The translations under genes and the position numbers were made by a program. This document shows, in pieces, positions 26,425 to 34,640 of a stretch of DNA of 64,000 nucleotides. Each line of letters begins with the position of its first letter. Within the stretch, counting starts at the first letter, position 1. This DNA is from Jeotgalibacillus marinus (GTDB lineage Bacteria; Bacillota; Bacilli; Bacillales; Jeotgalibacillaceae): the NCBI RefSeq assembly GCF_040801915.1, contig NZ_JBFMIA010000001.1:124001-188000 (forward strand), in the 5' to 3' direction. The notes beneath the pieces were generated by a model, which was not told the DNA's origin, ran no database searches, and saw nothing but the letters and a program-made list of their open reading frames with translations.

Positions 26425-26907
26425 CTAAGTCATTTGTTTAGCTTTAAATTCCTTCATATACGATTGAATTTGTTTCATTCCATCAAGACTTTGCGCGAGG
26501 ATCGTTGGATCGATGATCGTTATTAAACGATCGTCAAGCTGGGCAATTGCTGTGAAATAGGTCGTCTTCCCATACGCGACAAGACCCATTTGCTTCAAGC
26601 GATCACCTGGAATATCTACTATCTCTTTTGCCTCTTTCACTCGGATTGCAAATGAAAGATCATCTGTTTTTAACACGATTATTTTTGCTTGTTCAAAGCC
26701 CTCGCTTGAACGGTGATACAAAATTTGTTCAAAATCTAAAATAGGTACAAGCTCACCTCGTACATTGATCATACCAAGCATATACGATGGTAAATGTGGA
26801 ATAGGTGTTACTTTTTCGTCTTTTTCGATGGACAATATTGCTTCAATCGAGATCCCATATTCTTCATCTCCACTTTCAAACACAACTACTTTTCTACTAT
26901 CTTCCAC
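26425..26907 (-). CDS. Single-domain CheW-like protein
   Basis: The protein (160 residues from the GTG at 26907) is one CheW domain. It contains KVVVFESGDEEYGISIEAIL and GMINVRGELVPILDF, the conserved core strands of CheW/CheV. I start it at the GTG, as AAGGGAAG lies about 9 bases ahead; ATG at 26925 and TTG at 26931 are open but lack a site. Known CheW proteins couple chemoreceptors to CheA. No other chemotaxis gene is near, so it may be a second coupling protein for a specialised receptor. It follows the M20 peptidase gene by about 55 bp and may be cotranscribed. Confidence 0.85.
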   Translation of the reverse strand: MEDSRKVVVFESGDEEYGISIEAILSIEKDEKVTPIPHLPSYMLGMINVRGELVPILDFEQILYHRSSEGFEQAKIIVLKTDDLSFAIRVKEAKEIVDIPGDRLKQMGLVAYGKTTYFTAIAQLDDRLITIIDPTILAQSLDGMKQIQSYMKEFKAKQMT

Positions 26908-26961
26908 AGTTAATCTTCCCTTCATTTCCAATAAGCATGTGTAATGTAAGAGAAAATGTTT

Positions 26962-28086
26962 TTATTTGTTTGAAACTTCTTTCACCACTGCGATAAGCAA
27001 TTCACTTAGTTTATTTAATTCCTCAATTGGCATTTTTTCATTTTTTGTGTGAATCTCTTCGTAGCCTACAGCTAAATTCACGGTTGGGATGCCTAAGCCA
27101 GCGATGACATTGGCATCACTTCCCCCACCACTTGTTAGTAATGCGGAAGGCCGACCAATTGACTCCACTGCACGCAATGCAATTTGTACGACTTCATCTT
27201 GCTCTTGAAATTTAAAGCCTGGGTACATGATCTCCACCTCAACATCAGCTTTTCCCCCCATTTCTTCGGCCGCTTGTTCAAATGCATTTTTCATTTTCGC
27301 TACTTGTGCTTCCATTTTTTCAGGAACTAATGAGCGCGCTTCTGCTAACACATCGACACGGTCACATACGATATTTGTAGCACTTCCACCTTCAAAACGT
27401 CCAATGTTGGCGGTTGTTTCTTCATCCAAACGACCTAGTGGCATTGAAGCGATTGCTTTTGATGCAATCGTAATCGCGGAAACACCTTTTTCTGGTGCAA
27501 CACCAGCGTGTGCTGTTTTACCGTGAATGACGGCTTTTACTTTTGCTTGAGTAGGTGCAGCAACAACGATGTTTCCAACTTTTCCATCGCTATCAACCGC
27601 ATAACCTAATTTGGCTTTCACATAAGATGGGTTTAGCTCTTTTGCACCAACTAGACCAGATTCTTCACCAGCTGTAATGATAAATTGAATCGTACCATGT
27701 TCGATATTTTGTTCTTTTAATTGACGAATCATTTCTAACATAGCTGCAATCCCAGCTTTGTCATCGGCACCAAGAATAGTTGTACCGTCCGTATGTACAT
27801 AACCGTCATCTTTCACAATCGGTTTAATGCTTTTACCAGGTGTTACAGTATCCATATGAGAAGTGAAATAAATCGGATCAACACCTTCTTTTATTCCTTC
27901 TAACGTACAAATTAAGTTATTGGCACCATGTCCTGTTTCACCCATAGAATCATCTTCTTCAACATTGACACCTAATGCGTTAAATTTTTCTTTTAATACA
28001 ACAGCAATTTCCGCTTCATGTTTTGTTTCTGAATCAACTTGCACAAGTTCTAAAAATTCTTCTAACAGTCTTTTTTCATTAATCAT
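26962..28086 (-). CDS. M20-family peptidase, PepT-like (YqjE type)
   Basis: This 374-residue cytosolic zinc peptidase is of the tripeptidase T branch. Metal-binding motifs are TSHMDTVTPG, GADDKAGIAAM and TAGEESGLVGA, followed by the dimerisation lid domain and a C-terminal half with GGGSDANVIAGLGIP. It matches YqjE of Bacillus subtilis in position and size, and probably trims small peptides. The GGAGGGT site lies 6 bases ahead of the ATG. It precedes the CheW-domain gene. Confidence 0.9.
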   Translation of the reverse strand: MINEKRLLEEFLELVQVDSETKHEAEIAVVLKEKFNALGVNVEEDDSMGETGHGANNLICTLEGIKEGVDPIYFTSHMDTVTPGKSIKPIVKDDGYVHTDGTTILGADDKAGIAAMLEMIRQLKEQNIEHGTIQFIITAGEESGLVGAKELNPSYVKAKLGYAVDSDGKVGNIVVAAPTQAKVKAVIHGKTAHAGVAPEKGVSAITIASKAIASMPLGRLDEETTANIGRFEGGSATNIVCDRVDVLAEARSLVPEKMEAQVAKMKNAFEQAAEEMGGKADVEVEIMYPGFKFQEQDEVVQIALRAVESIGRPSALLTSGGGSDANVIAGLGIPTVNLAVGYEEIHTKNEKMPIEELNKLSELLIAVVKEVSNK

Positions 28087-28157
28087 TTTTGACCCTCCAA
28101 TTATGGTTTCACGTTGATTAGTATATCGTGAATTCTCTCCATACTCAAAACAATGTC

Positions 28158-29708
28158 TTACAGTGGAATATTTCCGTGCTTTTTCTTCGGTCTTTCTTCT
28201 TTTTTGTTGCGCATCATATCAAGTGCTTGAATTAACTTGATTCTTGTTTCCCGTGGATCGATCACATCGTCCACCATCCCTCTAGCTGCAGCAACAAATG
28301 GATTAGCGAATTTTTCACGATATTCTTCTATTTTTTTCGCACGAGTCGCTTCAGGGTCTTCACTTTGGGCAATTTCTTTCGCAAAGATGATATTTGCTGC
28401 TCCTTGAGGTCCCATGACAGCAATCTCAGCATTCGGCCAAGCAAATACAAGATCCGCTCCTATGGATTTACTATTTAGCGCAACGTAAGCACCTCCATAA
28501 GCTTTACGTAAAATAACCGTTATTTTTGGTACCGTCGCTTCTGAATAGGCATAAAGGATTTTTGCTCCATGGCGAATAATTCCACCATGCTCCTGTTTGA
28601 TGCCAGGGAAAAATCCGGTCACATCTTCAAATGTGATCAGTGGTATGTTAAACGAATCACAGAAACGAATAAAACGTGATGCTTTATCACTTGAATCAAT
28701 ATCAAGCCCACCCGCCATCACTTTCGGCTGGTTACATATAAGCCCGACTACTTCACCTTTAATTCTAGCAAGTCCAACGACAATGTTTCGAGCGAATTCC
28801 TTGTGAACTTCCATAAATGAACCCTCATCTACTACGTGCTCCAATACAATGCGTACATCATATGGACGAATGGGATCAAACGGAATGTCATCTGCCAAGT
28901 CCGGACGATCATCTGATCCTTTATCTACTTCCAGGCGAGGTGGTTTCTCTTCATACGTTTGAGGCAAATAGCCTAACAAAGTTCTAACTTGTTCAAGAAT
29001 TTCTTTTTCAGAATCCGCTCTAAAATGAGCATTACCACTGATTGAATTATGTATTTTCGATCCACCGAGATCTTCAGATGAAATTTTTTCACCTGTAACG
29101 GTTTCAATGACTTTCGGTCCGGTGATAAACATTTGACTCGTTTTATCAACCATGAACACAAAATCCGTGATTGCAGGTGAATAAACCGCTCCTCCCGCAC
29201 ATGGTCCCATGATAACCGAGATTTGAGGAATGACCCCCGAATAAATAGCATTGCGGTAAAAGATGTGACCGTATCCATCAAGTGATACGACACCCTCTTG
29301 AATTCGCGCTCCACCGGAATCATTTAACCCAATAAAGGGGGCACCATTTTTTGCAGCTAGATCCATGACGTGGGCAATTTTTTCTGCATGCATCTCACCA
29401 AGCGCTCCACCAAACACAGTGAAATCCTGCGAGAATAAATAAATTGGTCTTCCATTTACTTTCCCATACCCCGTAACTACTCCGTCTCCTGGTCCTTTCA
29501 TTTCATCCATCCCAAAATCACTCGAACGATGCTCGATAAATGGGTTAAGTTCCATAAAGCTCCCCTCATCAACGAGAAGATCTATACGTTCACGTGCGGT
29601 TAATTTCCCCTTTTCATGTTGGCGTGCAATTCGATCATCACCACCGCCCAGTTCGATTTCTCTTCTTCTATCATAAAGTTCATTGATTTTTTCAAACATA
29701 TCACTCAT
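28158..29708 (-). CDS. yqjD: Acyl-CoA carboxyltransferase (propionyl-CoA carboxylase beta type)
   Basis: The 516-residue protein has N- and C-terminal carboxyltransferase domains (crotonase-like), with oxyanion-hole glycines in LNDSGGARIQEGV and in LRKAYGGAYVALNSK. It transfers carboxyl groups between carboxybiotin and an acyl-CoA, most likely propionyl-CoA to methylmalonyl-CoA or the reverse. I start it at the ATG at 29708, with AAAAAGGAG 10 bases ahead. The start overlaps the epimerase stop by 8 bases. No biotin carboxylase or biotin carrier subunit is in this window, so partners must be encoded elsewhere. Confidence 0.9.
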   Translation of the reverse strand: MSDMFEKINELYDRRREIELGGGDDRIARQHEKGKLTARERIDLLVDEGSFMELNPFIEHRSSDFGMDEMKGPGDGVVTGYGKVNGRPIYLFSQDFTVFGGALGEMHAEKIAHVMDLAAKNGAPFIGLNDSGGARIQEGVVSLDGYGHIFYRNAIYSGVIPQISVIMGPCAGGAVYSPAITDFVFMVDKTSQMFITGPKVIETVTGEKISSEDLGGSKIHNSISGNAHFRADSEKEILEQVRTLLGYLPQTYEEKPPRLEVDKGSDDRPDLADDIPFDPIRPYDVRIVLEHVVDEGSFMEVHKEFARNIVVGLARIKGEVVGLICNQPKVMAGGLDIDSSDKASRFIRFCDSFNIPLITFEDVTGFFPGIKQEHGGIIRHGAKILYAYSEATVPKITVILRKAYGGAYVALNSKSIGADLVFAWPNAEIAVMGPQGAANIIFAKEIAQSEDPEATRAKKIEEYREKFANPFVAAARGMVDDVIDPRETRIKLIQALDMMRNKKEERPKKKHGNIPL

Positions 29709-30126
29709 GACTTGACGCTCCTTTTTTACCTCTATGGTCACATAATTCATATAATACCCCGTTTGCTTGAGTGGGATGTAAAAAAGCTATATCAGCCCCC
29801 CCTGCCCCCCGTCTTGGCTCGTCTGAAATAAATCGAATGCCTTTTTCTTTTAATTCTTGGATTCTTTCTTCTATCCCGCTTACTTTGAAAGCCACATGAT
29901 GGATACCTTGCCCTCTTTTCTGAATAAATGTAGCAATCGGTGATTCGTCATGTAAAGGCTCTAGCAGTTCGAGTTTTACATTCCCTGCATCGATAAAGGC
30001 AATCTTTACCCCTTGTTCTTCTACTCGTTCTACTTTTAATAGTGTAAGCGTTAACATATCTACATAAAAAGGAAGTGATTCCTTGATAGATTGAACCGCA
30101 ATCCCAATATGATCAACCGTTTCCAT
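29701..30126 (-). CDS. mce: Methylmalonyl-CoA epimerase
   Basis: This 141-residue vicinal-oxygen-chelate enzyme interconverts (R)- and (S)-methylmalonyl-CoA. It has two beta-alpha-beta-beta-beta units; metal ligands are probably the His of METVDHIG, the His of GIHHVAFKV and the Glu of VLYELCDH. It corresponds to YqjC of Bacillus subtilis. It is translationally coupled to yqjD and complements the MutAB mutase at 45.6-49.5 kb. Between it and prli42 lies a short divergent promoter region. Confidence 0.92.
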   Translation of the reverse strand: METVDHIGIAVQSIKESLPFYVDMLTLTLLKVERVEEQGVKIAFIDAGNVKLELLEPLHDESPIATFIQKRGQGIHHVAFKVSGIEERIQELKEKGIRFISDEPRRGAGGADIAFLHPTQANGVLYELCDHRGKKGASSHE

Positions 30127-30258
30127 TATACCATCTCCTTCATTCCGCCTTCTTCTCTCCTATTCTACCGATTTCTTGTATTATTGACCACCTACTTGCG
30201 AATTTCCTAGGATGACGATAAAATAAACGTACTATGCCTACGATAAGGAGAGAGAATA

Positions 30259-30354
30259 TTGAGCAACCGTAAATTTCGTAAAGTAATTGTGTATGTAATG
30301 ATTTTCGCCATGTTAGCATCGACATTAGCAGTTGGCCTGTCGTTCGTTTTATAA
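30259..30354 (+). CDS. prli42: Stressosome-associated miniprotein Prli42
   Basis: A TTG at 30259 with AAGGAGAG 8 bases upstream encodes a 31-residue protein, MSNRKFRKVIVYVMIFAMLA then an 11-residue hydrophobic end. A basic N-terminus followed by a single membrane helix is the hallmark of Prli42, which in Listeria anchors the stressosome (RsbR/RsbS/RsbT) to the membrane for oxidative-stress sensing. It is short and starts with TTG, so it is easily missed. It has its own terminator at 30388-30427. Confidence 0.85.
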   Translation: MSNRKFRKVIVYVMIFAMLASTLAVGLSFVL

Positions 30355-30387
30355 AAATAACTTACGTCATCAATGAAATAGAAGATG

Positions 30388-30427
30388 AAAACAGCCTTTC
30401 CACTTTAATGGATAGGCTGTTTTTTTG
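30388..30427 (+). terminator. Terminator of prli42
   Basis: AAACAGCCT/AGGCTGTTT with an inner TCCA/TGGA stem forms a long hairpin followed by seven T residues, 33 bp after the stop codon. Confidence 0.85.
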
Positions 30428-30467
30428 TTAACCACTTTATTGATTGTTAACAAGCCATTCTTATTAC

Positions 30468-31529
30468 TTATCCTTTCTTTTGCAATGTTGAAAGGATTGC
30501 TTGTGTCACTTCTTCCGTAGAGGAAGTGCCTTGAATATCTGCTGTTTTAATTCCACTTTCTGTGACTTCTTCAGTCGCATCTAGTATGGCTTGTCCTAAA
30601 TCGGTATAGCCTAGGTGATCGAGCATCATTTTTGCTGTCCAAATTTGTCCAATTGGATTTGCTTTACCCTGCCCCGCAATATCTGGAGCTGAGCCATGTA
30701 CCGGCTCAAACATCGAAGGATAAGTACCTTCAACATTTAAGTTAGCAGATGGCGCAATCCCAATACTCCCCATCACTGCACTACCAATATCAGTCAATAT
30801 ATCTCCAAAAAGGTTAGAAGCCACAATCACATCAAAACTTTCTGGCTTTGTGACAAAAAATGCAGAAAGGGCGTCGATATGGGCCGAACTCGTTTCAATA
30901 TCAGGATAGTCTTTTGCCGTTTCTTGAAATACACGGTCCCAAAATGGCATGGAGTGAACAATACCATTTGATTTTGTTGCACTCGTTACCTTCTTACCTC
31001 TTGTCCTAGCAAGCTCAAATGCGTATCTCATCGCTCTTTCAGTTGCCTTGCGTGTGAAGATTCCATTTTGGACAGCGATTTCATTTTGTCCATTATGAAT
31101 CACTCCACCTGCTTCGCTATATTCTCCTTCGCTGTTTTCCCGTACAACGATCAAATCAAAATCTTTCGGGGAACGAAGAGGTGATTGAATTCCTTTAATC
31201 AATCGTGCGGGTCTCACATTCAATGAAAGCTCAAGCTCCCTGCGGATTTTGATTAGCATTCCCCATAAAGAAATATGATCAGGTACAACGGCTGGATTTC
31301 CTACAGCTCCTAGAAAAACTGCATCAAATTCTTTTAATCTCTCAATGCCATCTTCAGGCATCATAGCCCCTGTTTCTATATAATGGTCTGACCCCCAGGG
31401 AAAATCGGTCATTGAGAATTGGACACCCCCGTGCATATCAGCAGCCTTCTGCAGCACTTGCTTGGCAGAAGCCATTACCTCAATTCCAACTCCATCCCCT
31501 GGCAAGCAAGCGATTTCAATTTTATTCAC
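30468..31529 (-). CDS. Tartrate/D-malate dehydrogenase
   Basis: The 353-residue member of the isocitrate/isopropylmalate dehydrogenase family carries the substrate motif VVRENSEGEYSEAGG and the nucleotide-binding GSAPDIAGQGKANPIG. It resembles the YcsA/TtuC/DmlA group that oxidises and decarboxylates D-malate or tartrate with NAD+ to pyruvate or related products. It begins at a GTG (31529) with AAAGGATGA upstream and follows the transporter by about 20 bp. Transporter, dehydrogenase and adjacent GntR regulator suggest a dicarboxylate catabolic unit. The exact substrate cannot be read from the sequence. Confidence 0.88.
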   Translation of the reverse strand: MNKIEIACLPGDGVGIEVMASAKQVLQKAADMHGGVQFSMTDFPWGSDHYIETGAMMPEDGIERLKEFDAVFLGAVGNPAVVPDHISLWGMLIKIRRELELSLNVRPARLIKGIQSPLRSPKDFDLIVVRENSEGEYSEAGGVIHNGQNEIAVQNGIFTRKATERAMRYAFELARTRGKKVTSATKSNGIVHSMPFWDRVFQETAKDYPDIETSSAHIDALSAFFVTKPESFDVIVASNLFGDILTDIGSAVMGSIGIAPSANLNVEGTYPSMFEPVHGSAPDIAGQGKANPIGQIWTAKMMLDHLGYTDLGQAILDATEEVTESGIKTADIQGTSSTEEVTQAILSTLQKKG

Positions 31530-31551
31530 TTCTATTCATCCTTTCATCAAG

Positions 31552-33201
31552 TTACCTAAACTCATCTGGAAAAACAGTTAAATCAAGATTAAACACGACA
31601 GGCAAGTAAATGTAGACTGCTGCCGCAATTAATATAATACAAGCAATATTCACCCAAAACCCATTTTTAACCATCTCTGTCACCTTTAATTTTCCAGTAG
31701 CAAAAATGATCGCATTTGGCGGTGTACCGACAGGCAGCATAAATGCGCAGTTTGCTGCCATTGCAGCAGGCACCATAAGTGCATAAGGATGGACGTTAAT
31801 AGCCAGTGCAAGTGCAGCTAAAACAGGTAACATCATGGTCGCTGTCGCTGTATTGGATGTAATTTCTGTTAAAAACAGAACCAATGTTGCCGTAATAATA
31901 ATCATGAAGATAAAGTTTACACCTTCAAGAACGGACAGTTGCTCTCCAATCCAATGAGCTAGACCCGTTTCTTGGAATCCTGCTGCAATCGCAAGACCTC
32001 CTCCAAAAAGTAACAAAATGCCCCATGGAATATCTTTCGCAACGGTCCAATCTAACAATCTTCCTGCAACTTTCTTTGAAGGAATCAAAAAGAATAATAC
32101 ACCAGCAGTGATGGCGATCATCGTATCATTGATACCTGGAATGACAAAAAAGTTTTCATTTTCCCAAAGGAATGTACGAGTGATCCACATGAATGCAGCA
32201 AAGGTAAAGATACTAGAAACAAGAACTTCTTCATAAGAAATTTTTCCGAGTTTATCTTTTTCTGATTTTATTAATTCTTTCCCACCTGGTAAGTGTTTCA
32301 GCTTAATTGGATGCGCTACTTTTATTAAATAAAGCCATGTCGCAAAAAGCAAGATCACTACAACAGGCGCTGCATAAAGAAACCACATGGCAAATGAAAT
32401 TTGCACGCCATAAATCTCTGCAACAACCCCAGCGAGAAGTAAATTTGGAGGCGTTCCGATTAACGTACCTAACCCTCCAATTGTTCCAGCATATCCTACC
32501 GCAAAAAGAAGTGCTTTTGAAAACTTTTTTTCTTCAAGTGAATAATCTTCTTTTGAATGCTTTAAACTTTGTCCAACCTGGTAGGTGATCGCTGTAGCAA
32601 TCGGCACCATCATCATAACCGCGGCTGTATTGGATACCCACATTGAAAGGAAGCCAGTAGCGATCATAAACCCAAGCACAATATTTGAAGTTGAGGTTCC
32701 CACTACAGCAATAATATTTAGCGCAATTCGTTTGTGTAATCCCCATCTTTCCATGGCTAATGCAATGATAAATCCACCCAGAAATAAGAACACAATCGGA
32801 TCACCGTAACTAGAAGTGACTGCCCCTCCATCTAATGCTCCTGTAAGCGGCAGCAAGATAATCGGCAGTAATGAAGTGACTGGAATGGGAATGGCTTCTG
32901 TAATCCACCATGTTGCTACCCAAAGAGTAACGGCCAACACCATTTTCCCTTCATGATTAAGGGTGTCATGGTTAAAGAAAAATGTCGTTAGAAAAAACAA
33001 TAACGGTCCGAGAATCAATCCAACACGTTGAGGCGTTGTATAGCTAGGTTCGTTTGAAGGACTTTTACCTTGACTTGATCTTCTTGCTTGTTCTTGTGAT
33101 TTGTTCGATACTTCGTCCAAATCCGTTTTTTTGATAAGCAATAAATTTTTTGTCTTCTTGTGTGAACGCCAAAGCGCCTCCACGATTCCTGGGTACGACA
33201 T
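31552..33201 (-). CDS. Na+/dicarboxylate symporter, DASS (SLC13) family
   Basis: The 549-residue transporter starts at the ATG at 33201, with AAAAGGGGG 7 bases ahead; the frame is open for 50 codons upstream through the promoter and operator, so the longer form is rejected. It has the two SNT-like signatures of the family (VSNTAAVMMMVPIATAI and TSNTATATMMLPVLAALAL), which bind Na+ and the carboxylate, and about 11-13 membrane segments. A soluble N-terminus of about 60 residues precedes the first segment. It most likely imports malate, tartrate or similar acids for the dehydrogenase encoded downstream. Confidence 0.9.
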   Translation of the reverse strand: MSYPGIVEALWRSHKKTKNLLLIKKTDLDEVSNKSQEQARRSSQGKSPSNEPSYTTPQRVGLILGPLLFFLTTFFFNHDTLNHEGKMVLAVTLWVATWWITEAIPIPVTSLLPIILLPLTGALDGGAVTSSYGDPIVFLFLGGFIIALAMERWGLHKRIALNIIAVVGTSTSNIVLGFMIATGFLSMWVSNTAAVMMMVPIATAITYQVGQSLKHSKEDYSLEEKKFSKALLFAVGYAGTIGGLGTLIGTPPNLLLAGVVAEIYGVQISFAMWFLYAAPVVVILLFATWLYLIKVAHPIKLKHLPGGKELIKSEKDKLGKISYEEVLVSSIFTFAAFMWITRTFLWENENFFVIPGINDTMIAITAGVLFFLIPSKKVAGRLLDWTVAKDIPWGILLLFGGGLAIAAGFQETGLAHWIGEQLSVLEGVNFIFMIIITATLVLFLTEITSNTATATMMLPVLAALALAINVHPYALMVPAAMAANCAFMLPVGTPPNAIIFATGKLKVTEMVKNGFWVNIACIILIAAAVYIYLPVVFNLDLTVFPDEFR

Positions 33202-33220
33202 TAATGATCCCCCTTTTATT

Positions 33221-33234
33221 TTAAAGCGCTTACA
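33221..33234 (-). promoter_or_regulatory. Catabolite-responsive element (cre), CcpA site
   Basis: Read on the minus strand, TGTAAGCGCTTTAA matches 13 of 14 positions of the consensus TGWAANCGNTNWCA. It lies about 20 bp ahead of the transporter start, downstream of the likely promoter, a position that gives roadblock repression by CcpA when glucose is present. Confidence 0.65.
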
Positions 33235-33253
33235 TATATACTTAGAATAAAAG

Positions 33254-33268
33254 TGTCGACTGTCGACA
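33254..33268. promoter_or_regulatory. Perfect palindromic operator, probably for the adjacent GntR/FCD regulator
   Basis: TGTCGAC-T-GTCGACA is a perfect 7-1-7 inverted repeat in the divergent promoter region between transporter and regulator. It would overlap the -35 region of the transporter promoter. GntR/FCD regulators often bind such short palindromes. Confidence 0.6.
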
Positions 33269-33393
33269 ACTATTGTTAGTTTACAAGTCATCCAATCGTT
33301 CGTCAACAATTTATTTAAAATTTCGACAAATTTTTCTATACTATCGGACAAGACAAATCATCATGTTCTTTTACCTACTTGAGGGGGATTACA

Positions 33394-34083
33394 ATGAGTG
33401 AGCTTATTGAAAAAAAGAAATCTATACATGAACAGGTACATCAGTTGATAAAAAAAGGAATTATCGAAGGCGATTATTCACCAAACGAACGACTGTATGA
33501 AGCAAAATTAGCACGTGCGTTTCGTGTTAGCAGAAGTCCCGTCCGCGAAGCAATTCGAACCCTCGAGAAAGAAGGTCTAATCGAACAAGATCATCAATCG
33601 CGTATCTTTGTCTATAAACCTAATGTGGCAGACGTTCAACAAATTTACCAATGCAGACAGGTCCTGGAATCCTTAGCTGTTTCACTCTCAGCTGAACATG
33701 CGACCACCAAAGAACTTGAAGATGTATTGGAAATCGCCATTCAGTCCGAACAAGCCATTAATGATGAGGACCTGGAATCAAAAATGAGATTGATTCACCT
33801 GAATAGTTCTTTTCATGATGCGATTATTCAGTGTAGCAGAAATCATCGCCTTCAAAAGCAGCTTAACGATTTACGTACCCTTACATTCTTTTACAGAAGA
33901 ATGAATATTGATGATCCAACACGTCGAATTGAAATCGTGAGCCAGCATATAGAAATTGCAAAAGCGCTTCAACTTCGTAAAAAGGAAAAAGCCGCTTCAT
34001 TGATGCATAGCCATATTCACTCAGACATGCTTTACTTAGTACGTTTTTTGGAGAGAAATGAATCATCAATAACCTTGATATGA
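33394..34083 (+). CDS. GntR-family regulator with FCD domain
   Basis: The 229-residue regulator has an N-terminal winged helix, with the recognition region FRVSRSPVREAIRTLEKEGL at about residues 36-55, and a C-terminal all-helical FCD ligand-binding domain. The three histidines of such domains appear around HLNSSFHDAI and SQHIEIA and near the C-terminal HSHIHSD. I start it at the ATG at 33394, with GAGGGGG ahead. It is divergent from the transporter-dehydrogenase pair and likely represses it until a dicarboxylate binds. It ends at a perfect terminator. Confidence 0.9.
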   Translation: MSELIEKKKSIHEQVHQLIKKGIIEGDYSPNERLYEAKLARAFRVSRSPVREAIRTLEKEGLIEQDHQSRIFVYKPNVADVQQIYQCRQVLESLAVSLSAEHATTKELEDVLEIAIQSEQAINDEDLESKMRLIHLNSSFHDAIIQCSRNHRLQKQLNDLRTLTFFYRRMNIDDPTRRIEIVSQHIEIAKALQLRKKEKAASLMHSHIHSDMLYLVRFLERNESSITLI

Positions 34084-34120
34084 TCTGCTATTCTACTTCT
34101 ATACACAAACTACAGATATG

Positions 34121-34155
34121 TACCAAAAAAGCCCTCTTCAAGGGCTTTTTTGGTA
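34121..34155 (+). terminator. Terminator of the GntR/FCD regulator gene
   Basis: A perfect 15-bp stem (34121-34135 with 34141-34155) with a five-base loop contains a run of six T residues in its right arm. Confidence 0.85.
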
Positions 34156-34207
34156 TGGAATAAATTAGATTATCAATGGATCTTATTATAAAGAAAAAAT
34201 TTCCTAG

Positions 34208-34460
34208 TTAGATGATCTACAGCAAGTGGATACAATTTTTGTTACGGACTTAACACGTATTACTAGAAGTACAAGAGGTTTATTTGAGTTAGTTGATCAC
34301 ATACTAAATAAAAAAGTGAAATAAAACCCTTGAAGATACTTGGCTAGATTTATCAGATGAGCATCTATACAGTCAATTCCTAAAGACTGTCCTGGGTCGA
34401 GTAAATCAACTTGAACATGATCTAATCAAGATGAGTCAACGAAGATGCCGACCTTTCCTC
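34208..34460 (+). pseudogene. Serine recombinase (resolvase/invertase) remnant
   Basis: The first frame reads VDTIFVTDLTRITRSTRGLF and ELVDHILNKKVK. After a frameshift near 34323 it reads TLEDTWLDLSDEHLYSQFLK and VNQLEHDLIKMSQRR. This is the central catalytic-domain region of resolvase-type recombinases (L-T-R arginines and the later E-x-D-L-I helix). The N-terminal catalytic serine region and the DNA-binding end are missing or degraded. It borders the accessory block that runs to 39.5 kb. Confidence 0.8.
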
Positions 34461-34640
34461 CAAAAAGAATTTAGCTGTATAAAATGGTTTGAGATGAAGG
34501 ATGGCGATACTCCTATTAGAACGATTATTGCACCAGTAGAAAAATTTACATAGATTTTACATGGTCTTTATATCATTTATATATTTAACCTTTACTCTAA
34601 AAGGGCCTTACATACACTTATACTAAGGAGGAAAACACAC

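Noticed and set aside
30140..30325. 61-codon minus-strand frame between the epimerase gene and prli42
   Set aside because: It overlaps the recognisable prli42 gene on the other strand and has no ribosome binding site or known family.
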